From NCBI GenBank assembly GCA_018659505.1, contig JABJMI010000645.1, positions 1 through 5,280 on the forward strand: a stretch of 5,280 nt of DNA. The letters run 5' to 3'. Shown piece by piece: positions 1 to 5,280 of this stretch. Origin of the DNA: Planctomicrobium sp. GTDB lineage: Bacteria; Planctomycetota; Planctomycetia; Planctomycetales; Planctomycetaceae. How positions within the stretch are numbered: the stretch's first letter is position 1; each line of letters opens with the position of its first letter. Under the pieces are notes generated by a model. It was not told where the DNA came from. It did not search any database and was given only the letters and a program-made list of their open reading frames with translations. The translations under genes were made by a program, and so were the position numbers.

Positions 1-1
1 A

Positions 2-877
2 AGCAACACCTTTTGTGCCGACATCGAAAGTGACTCGATTTTCTGTCGGTCGGCTGATGACGCGAGTTAACACGGCAGCAGCAGGTGTAAAAACCTGTAA
101 GTCGGGAAAGTGAGTGTTGTAGCTATAATCATGGAAGGTACAGGTTCCGGGGCTTAGCTCAATGACTGGGTCATTCATTGCAGCATACGCAGGAAAGGTT
201 GGAGTTCCGCCGCAGACGATCTTCGGAACAGCATAGCCTGCACTTTCTAACCGTTGTTTGAACTCTGTAATGACTTCCCAGTATTGATTGACTGATGCCT
301 TGCGGTGCTCGATTTCTTTTTCATGCAAATGCCCATCATACAAGTGCATTCCCGCAGGGGTAAGACCGTCTGTTTCAGCGATCAGTTTGTAAAGTTCGAA
401 TGCTTCTTGATTAGCTGGTCTGCCTGTTCGGTCTCGTCCGGGGTTGATATCGAGGAGGACATCAATATCTGTTCCGGCATTGGTCATCGCTTGACCGAGT
501 TCACGAATCAACTTCGGATCATCGGCAGTCACAGAGAATTTCACGTTAGGATACCGCTGACGAAACTTCACACCACGAGCGATATTCGGTCCCACCAAAT
601 TGTAGGAAAGAAAGATATCTTCCACGCCAACATCAGCGAGCATTTCCGCTTCGGCGAAGGTGGCTGCCTTATGCTTGGTGATCCCGGCAGCGAGTTGCAG
701 CTTCGTCAGTTCAGGCATCTTATGAGTCTTGCAGTGCGGCCGAAGCCGTTCGACTCCATCAGCGATCTCAATCATTGTCGCAAGGTTCTTTTGAACAAGT
801 TCCTTAAAGACAACGAGACCGGGGCTATAGATTTCTTCTGGATGATTGATCTTGTAGATACTGTCGAGTGAGTTCAT
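2..877 (-). CDS. D-threonine aldolase / D-serine dehydratase-like PLP enzyme (3' end beyond window)
   Basis: This is the first 292 codons of a fold-type III pyridoxal-phosphate enzyme related to D-threonine aldolase and eukaryotic-type D-serine dehydratase, cytosolic enzymes acting on D-beta-hydroxy amino acids. The start is ATG at 877. The family signature RPHCKTHK is at residues 46-53, and K50 is the expected lysine forming the Schiff base with PLP. Downstream are the barrel segments DVLLDINPGRDRTG (139-152) and GMHLYDGHLH (176-185), the glycine-rich CGGTPTF (222-228) expected to hold the cofactor phosphate, and ELSPGTCTFHD (240-250). The family is usually about 360-380 residues, so some 70-90 are lost past the left edge. 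These include the C-terminal metal-binding His plus Asp/Cys that separate aldolases from dehydratases. The substrate therefore cannot be assigned. The Shine-Dalgarno is weak (ACGGAAAC, about 5 nt before ATG). A G-rich repeat element lies directly upstream. Family assignment is confident; exact reaction is not. Confidence 0.9.
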   Translation of the reverse strand, partial: MNSLDSIYKINHPEEIYSPGLVVFKELVQKNLATMIEIADGVERLRPHCKTHKMPELTKLQLAAGITKHKAATFAEAEMLADVGVEDIFLSYNLVGPNIARGVKFRQRYPNVKFSVTADDPKLIRELGQAMTNAGTDIDVLLDINPGRDRTGRPANQEAFELYKLIAETDGLTPAGMHLYDGHLHEKEIEHRKASVNQYWEVITEFKQRLESAGYAVPKIVCGGTPTFPAYAAMNDPVIELSPGTCTFHDYSYNTHFPDLQVFTPAAAVLTRVISRPTENRVTFDVGTKGVA

Positions 878-919
878 CTTAGTTTCCGTAAGAATTCATC
901 GTACTTGTTTAATTATTTT

Positions 920-1059
920 CGTAGGGTGGGTGAAGCAATTCGTTGATGAAATGGTGGGTTACGTTCTTAATTTTCGCGATGAAGAACTGTTGGTTTTGAT
1001 TCACAATTCATTGCGCAACCCACCGTTCACGTGGATCGACGAACTCCACCCACCCTACG
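920..1059. repeat. Inverted pair of G-rich repeat units (REPIN- or MITE-like)
   Basis: A 140-bp symmetrical element fills most of the gap between the PLP enzyme gene and the small membrane protein gene. The outer arms CGTAGGGTGGGTG (920-932) and its exact complement (1047-1059) are a perfect 13-bp inverted repeat. A nested inner pair, GGTGGGTT at 953-960 and AACCCACC at 1017-1024, continues with two further matched bases after one mismatch. Read outward to inward, each half is GTAGGGTGGGT, about 20 nt, then GGTGGGTT-R-CG, so the element is two head-inward units around a roughly 50-nt centre. The centre has its own stem, GTTCTT at 963-968 with AAGAAC at 982-987. A GTAG head before a GGTGGG box resembles REP sequences mobilised by RAYT transposases. 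No transposase is present here, and the family name is inference. Confidence 0.75.
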
Positions 1060-1077
1060 TCTGACAAAGAAATCATG

Positions 1078-1425
1078 TCAAACATTTTGAATCATCATGA
1101 CAATTACGAAAATCACTATTGGCAACCATAATGCACCGACAAGATATGGCACCCAAATCCATGTCTCATCACTCTTCAAGAATTGCAGCTTCTCTTCTGT
1201 TGAGATGTCTAATCCATTTACTGGTTTACGATCATGATTCTCAACGATGATTTTTCCAGATTCGTAATCTCGTAAAAGTCGATTTAAGATGACCGTGTAG
1301 GAGATAGCCAAAGGAAGCATAATGACACCTATAAAAGGAATCAAAATCCCAAAACATCCGAGCAATGGTAGTTGTTTAATGTTTCTGTAAACTCCGTCAA
1401 CACGTTTAGCAGCCCGTTCGTCCAA
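1078..1425 (-). CDS. Small two-helix membrane protein, function unknown
   Basis: I do not recognise this 115-residue protein. It has a short charged N-terminus (about residues 1-18, MDERAAKRVDGVYRNIKQ), a first strongly hydrophobic segment at about 20-47, a polar loop at about 48-88 rich in charged residues (RDYESGK, ENHDRKP, STEEKLQF), and a second hydrophobic segment at about 90-112. This predicts an inner-membrane protein with both ends on the same side. No signal-peptide cleavage site, cysteine pair or catalytic motif is visible. The start chosen is TTG at 1425. GAGG lies 8 nt before it at 1434-1437, an in-frame TAG lies further upstream, and no in-frame ATG or GTG occurs between them. 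The next ATG is inside the first helix. It stands alone, about 316 bp after the vWA gene and 200 bp before the PLP enzyme gene, with repeat copies on both sides. Clean membrane topology supports a real gene. Confidence 0.65.
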   Translation of the reverse strand: MDERAAKRVDGVYRNIKQLPLLGCFGILIPFIGVIMLPLAISYTVILNRLLRDYESGKIIVENHDRKPVNGLDISTEEKLQFLKSDETWIWVPYLVGALWLPIVIFVIVMMIQNV

Positions 1426-1439
1426 TTGATTAACCTCAC
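1426..1439 (-). promoter_or_regulatory. Shine-Dalgarno region deciding a TTG start
   Basis: On the minus strand GTGAGG (complement of 1434-1439) is followed by 8 nt and then TTG at 1425. It is the only Shine-Dalgarno-like match next to a usable start in this frame, and it is why the membrane protein is started at TTG. Confidence 0.5.
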
Positions 1440-1604
1440 TCTGGTATGATGATTCTTCAAAGCTGCATTCCGACTAGATCGCAATCCAGTGCGATGAAGC
1501 TGAAGCAATAACTAAACGGATTCTTGTGATGCACCTCAGTACAATACAGTTTGTATGTTAATCCAATAATGAACACAACGAAGGGGATTTACTAGAAATT
1601 ACCA

Positions 1605-1638
1605 GTTCACGTGGATCGTCGAACTCCACCCGCCATAC
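1605..1638 (-). repeat. Solitary degenerate copy of the repeat half-unit
   Basis: These 34 bp match 1025-1058 at 31 of 34 positions, in the same orientation. Differences are at 1619, 1632 and 1635. The shared part contains a conserved small stem, GTGGA (1611-1615) with TCCAC (1625-1629). The inner GGTGGGTT box and the opposing half-unit are missing here, and the GTAGGGTGGGT head has decayed to GTATGGCGGGT. It looks like a remnant or single unit of the element at 920-1059. Confidence 0.75.
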
Positions 1639-1718
1639 AAAACTGTGCAGGGTTTTCGTTAGTTTGTAAGTTCTTTTGACGTCCCGTGGGGGGGTATGAT
1701 TCATCGGAGGTCCAGCGG

Positions 1719-1742
1719 GCAGCACACGATGAAGTGTGCTGC
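1719..1742 (-). terminator. Hairpin at the vWA stop codon, possible terminator
   Basis: A perfect 9-bp stem, GCAGCACAC (1719-1727) and GTGTGCTGC (1734-1742), encloses a 6-nt loop. In the direction of transcription the hairpin begins at the last base of the vWA TAG codon (1742-1744). No T-run follows on the minus strand; the next bases are CCGCTGGACC. It is therefore not a standard intrinsic terminator. It may be a 3'-end stabilising hairpin, a factor-assisted terminator, or another dispersed palindrome. Confidence 0.45.
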
Positions 1743-2968
1743 TAACGGGGCTGTGCCACGAATTCTTCATCGCCTTCGTGATCATGTCCACGGGTTACGA
1801 TTTCATGCTTCGCTGCCCAGGCGTGGATGTCTTGTTTTTGGATCGCTGCTGCCATCAGGTCGGGGAACAGATCCGGAGTACAGGCAAAGGCGGGGACATC
1901 TAAACTGGCGAGGTGATCTGCTAAGTGTTCGCTAAAGGAAGGGGCTCCATCGTCGTTGAGTGCCAGTAGGCAGATAACTGCTACGCCCGACGCTTTCAAC
2001 CTTGCGACACGGCTCAAGAACTGCTGAGCGTCGCCACCTTCGTAGAGATCTGTGATTAAAACCATGATCGTTTGATCTGGTTGTTCGATCAATTGTTGAC
2101 AGTAACCAACCGCGCGATTGATATCGGTTCCGCCGCCGAGTTGTGCTCCAAAGAGGACATCGACCGGATCTTGAAGCATCTCGCTGAGGTCAACAACTTC
2201 AGTATCAAAGACAACTAAGCTTGTCTTCACCGCGCGCATCGATGCTAGAACCGCAGCGAAGATACTGGAATAAACAACCGACGTTGCCATGGAACCACTC
2301 TGGTCAACACACAAAATAATGTCTCGCAGCGATGAACGTCTGCGCCCGTAGCCGACGAGTTTCTCCGGGACGATTGTTTTATGTTCGGGGAGATAGTTTC
2401 TCAGATTCTTTTGAATCGTCTTATGCCAGTCGATCTCGTTTGGTCGCGGACGAGAAGAGCGAGTTACTTTGCTGATAGCTCCTTGCACAGCTTCGATCAT
2501 CGGTTGACGCAACTTGCGTTCGATCTCATCCACGACTTTCTGTACCACTTTACGGGCGGTCTCTTTCGTTTTTTGTGGGATGATGTTTTTTAGCGAAATG
2601 AGTGTCCCGACCAGATGGACATCCGCTTCGATATGTTCCAGCGTTTCGGGTTCCAATAACATTCGATGCAGTCGCAAGCGTTCGAGAGCGTCCTTCTGCA
2701 TCATGCGGACGTTCGAGGCACTGAAGTATGTGCGAATGTCACCCAGCCAGCGATTCACTTTTGGAGACGTACTGCCCAAGCCCGATTTCCGATCCGAGTC
2801 ATACAGCGCTTGCAGAACTTTATCCATCTGCAATTCGTCACCTTCGAGTTCCACATCGAGACCGTCCAAGTCAGGTTCCTGAGAAGTGCCGTCTTTGGGA
2901 CACTCAAATTCTGAGCCGAGAACGAGTCGCCATCTCTTTAATCGCTCTAACTCTTTGGTTTCTGTCAT
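1742..2968 (-). CDS. vWA-domain (MIDAS) protein of the MoxR/DUF5682-associated family
   Basis: This 408-residue cytosolic protein has an N-terminal helical region and a C-terminal von Willebrand factor A domain that binds a metal ion and partner proteins. Residues 6-21 and 70-82 (NRWLGDIRTYF at 72-82) are typical of the long vWA proteins encoded beside DUF5682. Residues 115-155 form a helical stretch, and NYLPEHKTIVPEKLVGYGRR at 191-210 leads into the domain. The MIDAS is complete: D222-x-S224-x-S226 in VDQSGSM, T281 in GGGTD and D307 in ITDLYEGG. The fold ends near PAFACTPDLFPDLMAAAI (359-376), followed by a roughly 30-residue tail rich in His, Asp and Glu. There is no signal peptide or membrane helix. 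Its ATG overlaps the upstream stop as ATGA, with GGGAG 7 nt before it. Proteins of this type usually act with a MoxR AAA+ ATPase as a chaperone- or remodelling-like complex; the client here is unknown. Confidence 0.93.
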   Translation of the reverse strand: MTETKELERLKRWRLVLGSEFECPKDGTSQEPDLDGLDVELEGDELQMDKVLQALYDSDRKSGLGSTSPKVNRWLGDIRTYFSASNVRMMQKDALERLRLHRMLLEPETLEHIEADVHLVGTLISLKNIIPQKTKETARKVVQKVVDEIERKLRQPMIEAVQGAISKVTRSSRPRPNEIDWHKTIQKNLRNYLPEHKTIVPEKLVGYGRRRSSLRDIILCVDQSGSMATSVVYSSIFAAVLASMRAVKTSLVVFDTEVVDLSEMLQDPVDVLFGAQLGGGTDINRAVGYCQQLIEQPDQTIMVLITDLYEGGDAQQFLSRVARLKASGVAVICLLALNDDGAPSFSEHLADHLASLDVPAFACTPDLFPDLMAAAIQKQDIHAWAAKHEIVTRGHDHEGDEEFVAQPR

Positions 2969-5229
2969 CGGTCAACTCCCATGATCTCTGCGAGAACAGG
3001 CAAAACTTTCGCTGCCCGTTGCCGGTCAATTCGATTTGCCGATGCCTGATCTGCGGAATTGTTCGACGAGTCACCTGCAACGTTCAACAGCTTCACCTTC
3101 CGCCCCATGTTGCGACGTTCGCTACTGCTGAATCCACCGAATGCACGTCGTAAGATCGGCAGCATCTCAACAAACAATTCAGACGAGAGTTGTTGCAGCC
3201 ATTCATCAAGGATTTCCCACAGGACATCTTGATGAATCAGTAAGAGTCCGCTGCCTTTGAGTAAACCGGTGAGCCAGGCCGCTGCGATTGACGTTTCGGT
3301 CGCTGAGGAGAGTTCTAATCGAGTTAGGCGTTCGAGTTCGTCGGAGTCGATTTCACTTTGTTCGAGCAAGATACGACACGCCCAGCCTCGCAATAGTCCG
3401 TTGATTTTCGATTTACTGATTCGACGTAGTTGAACATTCCAGTCGCTTTGCAGGTCAGCGATGTTCAATAAGTTGATTGCTTCTTGTCCATGAATCAAAC
3501 TCGCCAGCATCTCCTCGGCAGCGGCTTCATCCAACGACGAACAAGCAGGCAACAGACCAACAAGGATTCTTTCGAACATGTTCTCGATGATCGGTTGAAT
3601 ATGTTCTGCTTCTGTTTTTCGTACGTCGCTGTAACGGGCGATTCGAGCGAGCGGGAGAACCGCTTCCATCATATGACGCACATCGGAAGAGACTGAAGCT
3701 CGCACACGGGTCAACTCTAATAACTCGTTGATTGCATCGGGAAGTTCAGCCAGGATCGCAGTGCCGAGTAGTTCGGTCAATCGCTTTAAGTCCGCCGATT
3801 GTTTGCCATGTTCGATGACGCGATTACTGGCAGCGAGTTCGACTGTGTTCCCATAAACGTTCGCTTCAATGATGGAGACTGCAAACTCTGGTTGCCATTC
3901 CAGATTCCAGATTTCGTGAAAGGTCGAGTCTCCACCCCCTGACTGATGCATCTCTCCCCAATGAATCTCTAGCAGCAGCAATCGATGCAGCAAGAAACTT
4001 CGCTCGCGGTGCATTTCCTTGCGCAAATCAAGATCGAGCATCTTCTGCTGTGTCGAAGGTTTCATACGCAGCGACTTTTGCAGCGACGCTAAGTTCTGTG
4101 CCAACGGAACCGCAGGAGTCTCTTCGGGGACTCCGCCCAACCGGTCTCCAATTTCGAGGCGTTTGCGGATCAATTGTAATGGACCGTGATCACCCTGACA
4201 GAAAACGGTGACGATCGCTTCATTCAATTCTCGCAAACCTGGAGAACGTAATTCACGCAGCGAGGCGACCGTTTCGGCAAGTCGGGAAGCTTCGATGATA
4301 CTCGCTGAAGAGGCTTCGAGGTCTTTGTTTCTCATTAGTCTGGCGGCGTGAGTTAACCAGCGTAACGGGGCATCTTTTGCTGACTCCCACAGATGTGAAT
4401 ACCAACCGGGTGATTCAATCCCGGCGCCGTATCCGCTGCGGTAACTCAATCGAGAATAGGTCCACGGTATCCAGGTCGCAATCGTTTTTAATTTCGGAAG
4501 CCCTTTCAGCCGGGCAGTATCATCTTTAATCTTGCAGCCTTCCATCTTCCCTTTGATGGCTTCTTCAGTGAGGACCGGGGCGTGCCATGCTCCACAAACG
4601 ACTGCAACGGGACCAAGCGTTTCTTTTCTTGCCTTGCGAATCGTCTTCCGCATGAACGCTTCTCTGAGCAGGTCATCCTCGCGCGTCTCAGGGAATTCAC
4701 TACGAACAGATTGCATCGCTTCAAGGATCGCAGCGAACAAACCCGTCGCATCTTCGCGGCGTTCGATTTGCTCCTCCCACCAGAGTTCATGATCGGTGTA
4801 GCCCGCTGCCTCAGCAAGGAGTGCTATGGGATCGGCTCTAAATGGCTGGACTGATGGCGACTCTTCTTCTGTCTCTGAGCTACTCTCGGTTTCCAGCTTT
4901 TGTCGGTCGAGTGCCAGGCGATGAGTCATTGGCAAATCCATCAACTGGACTGGTCTCGAATTCTCTCCAGCCCATTTGATGCATTGCCATTCCGGTGAGA
5001 ATTTCGCCAGCGGGAAACTGACAGAGTGTCGCGGCGAATCCTTTGGGTAAATCAACAGCGAAACTGGTGGAAGCATCTCGGCGTGATTCGCTAATGGGAG
5101 TGCGTCTTGAGCATCAGCCGGACCTTCTAAGAGAATGAGTTCGGGTTGCAATTCCTCCAGCGCAGCGACAAGAGACCGGGCACAACCGGGACCATGATGT
5201 CTGATTCCAAAGACGTGAATTTGATTCAA
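2965..5229 (-). CDS. DUF5682 family protein
   Basis: This 754-residue protein is close to the usual length of DUF5682, a family of unknown function encoded with vWA, MoxR ATPase and SWIM genes. The N-terminal domain (about 1-260) has HVFGIRHHGPG (5-15), LILLEGPAD (31-39), DPIALLAEAAGY (133-144), a REAFMRK motif (189-195) and VVCGAWHAP (210-218). Next come WIPWTYSRLS (253-262) and SGYGAGIESPGWY (265-277), then a long helical region with LDLDLRKEM (398-406) and LRRAFGGF (693-700). Residues 113-126 are an acidic Ser/Glu linker. There is no signal peptide or membrane segment, so it is cytosolic. The start is TTG at 5229, which places the family motif at the N-terminus as expected. AGAGAG (5235-5240) lies 5 nt before it. 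The frame stays open to the right edge, but no in-frame ATG, GTG or TTG occurs there. The gene is translationally coupled to the vWA gene. Histidine and glutamate motifs suggest an enzyme, but no reaction is known. Confidence 0.93.
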   Translation of the reverse strand: MNQIHVFGIRHHGPGCARSLVAALEELQPELILLEGPADAQDALPLANHAEMLPPVSLLIYPKDSPRHSVSFPLAKFSPEWQCIKWAGENSRPVQLMDLPMTHRLALDRQKLETESSSETEEESPSVQPFRADPIALLAEAAGYTDHELWWEEQIERREDATGLFAAILEAMQSVRSEFPETREDDLLREAFMRKTIRKARKETLGPVAVVCGAWHAPVLTEEAIKGKMEGCKIKDDTARLKGLPKLKTIATWIPWTYSRLSYRSGYGAGIESPGWYSHLWESAKDAPLRWLTHAARLMRNKDLEASSASIIEASRLAETVASLRELRSPGLRELNEAIVTVFCQGDHGPLQLIRKRLEIGDRLGGVPEETPAVPLAQNLASLQKSLRMKPSTQQKMLDLDLRKEMHRERSFLLHRLLLLEIHWGEMHQSGGGDSTFHEIWNLEWQPEFAVSIIEANVYGNTVELAASNRVIEHGKQSADLKRLTELLGTAILAELPDAINELLELTRVRASVSSDVRHMMEAVLPLARIARYSDVRKTEAEHIQPIIENMFERILVGLLPACSSLDEAAAEEMLASLIHGQEAINLLNIADLQSDWNVQLRRISKSKINGLLRGWACRILLEQSEIDSDELERLTRLELSSATETSIAAAWLTGLLKGSGLLLIHQDVLWEILDEWLQQLSSELFVEMLPILRRAFGGFSSSERRNMGRKVKLLNVAGDSSNNSADQASANRIDRQRAAKVLPVLAEIMGVDR
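2976..2980 (-). promoter_or_regulatory. Ribosome binding site of the vWA gene inside the DUF5682 gene
   Basis: GGGAG on the minus strand lies 7 nt before the vWA ATG at 2968, within the last codons of the DUF5682 frame. With the ATGA start-stop overlap it indicates translational coupling of the two proteins. Confidence 0.6.
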
Positions 5230-5280
5230 AGCAACTCTCTGAACATTTATTGCGAGGATGAAAAAATGAACAGGAGGAAA
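5230..5280. other. Region upstream of the DUF5682 gene, undetermined
   Basis: These 51 bp hold the likely DUF5682 ribosome binding site (5235-5240). On the minus strand a second frame ends in TAA at 5247-5249, which could be the 3' end of an upstream operon gene, but its last residues (FLLFIFSSSQ) are not recognisable. On the plus strand a perfect AGGAGG occurs at 5272-5277, and an ATG at 5266 is preceded by GAGG. A divergent gene starting at or just beyond the edge is equally possible. Confidence 0.3.

Larger units (their letters stand above)
1426..1718. other. Intergenic region with a repeat copy and no gene
   Basis: This stretch between the small membrane protein and the hairpin at the vWA stop holds no convincing gene on either strand. 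It contains a solitary repeat copy (1605-1638), a small hairpin ATCGCA-6 nt-TGCGAT (1478-1495), and a run of seven G at 1688-1694. The promoter of the membrane protein gene should lie in 1440-1560, but I could not pick out a convincing -35/-10 pair. Confidence 0.6.

Noticed and set aside
305..871. Plus-strand open frame of 188 codons opposite the PLP enzyme gene
   Set aside because: It is antisense to a well-supported enzyme frame with family motifs, and its own translation shows no recognisable domain.
912..938. Possible promoter for the PLP enzyme gene: TTGCTT (933-938) and AATAAT (912-917) on the minus strand
   Set aside because: The spacing is only 15 nt and the -35 match lies in the repeat element, so it is too weak to annotate.
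920..960. G-quadruplex from the G-runs of the repeat
   Set aside because: Only three runs of three G plus one of two occur in this arm, separated by a 20-nt loop, so a stable quadruplex is not well supported.
1558..1791. Minus-strand open frame of 77 codons running from the vWA 3' end through the hairpin and repeat
   Set aside because: It overlaps the vWA gene out of frame and is built mainly from the repeat copy and intergenic DNA.
2381..3153. Several plus-strand frames opposite the vWA gene and the 3' end of the DUF5682 gene
   Set aside because: They overlap one another in different frames, lie antisense to conserved proteins and show no domain features.
4506..4854. Frames on both strands overlapping the DUF5682 N-terminal half
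   Set aside because: They are shadows of the DUF5682 coding sequence with Arg/Ser-rich translations and no family signal.
1..5280. tRNA, rRNA, CRISPR array, or transposase gene
   Set aside because: None seen on either strand; the only repeats are the G-rich units described.

Overview
This is a bacterial window in which every supported gene lies on the minus strand, so transcription runs from right to left. Base composition is moderate, estimated by eye and not counted. The DUF5682/vWA gene pair, an orphan two-helix membrane protein, dispersed G-rich palindromic repeats and uneven Shine-Dalgarno use would suit a planctomycete or another large-genome environmental bacterium. That assignment is an inference and no marker gene in the window settles it.

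Layout in transcription order. (1) At 2965-5229 is a 754-residue DUF5682-family protein read from a TTG start. (2) At 1742-2968 is a 408-residue von Willebrand factor A (vWA) protein with a complete MIDAS metal site. It overlaps the DUF5682 stop by ATGA, so the two are almost certainly one translationally coupled operon. (3) A hairpin sits exactly at the vWA stop codon, followed by about 300 bp of non-coding DNA with one solitary copy of a repeat. (4) At 1078-1425 is a 115-residue protein with two predicted membrane helices, also with a TTG start. (5) At 920-1059 is a symmetrical repeat element made of two G-rich units facing each other. (6) At 2-877 is the N-terminal 292 codons of a pyridoxal-phosphate enzyme of the D-threonine aldolase/D-serine dehydratase family (fold-type III), cut by the left window edge.

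The most interesting part is the DUF5682-vWA pair. In many bacteria these two families are encoded beside a MoxR-type AAA+ ATPase and often SWIM zinc-finger and DUF5691 genes. The cluster's biological role is, as far as I know, undetermined. The ATPase is not in this window; it may lie beyond the right edge or elsewhere. The N-terminal region of the DUF5682 protein carries three spaced motifs resembling the TIKI/TraB/EreA/ChaN enzyme superfamily. It could therefore be a catalytic effector run by a MoxR-vWA chaperone-like machine. This is a hypothesis from motif reading, not a demonstrated relationship.

The membrane protein and the PLP enzyme are separated from the pair and from each other by intergenic repeats, so they are probably independent transcription units.
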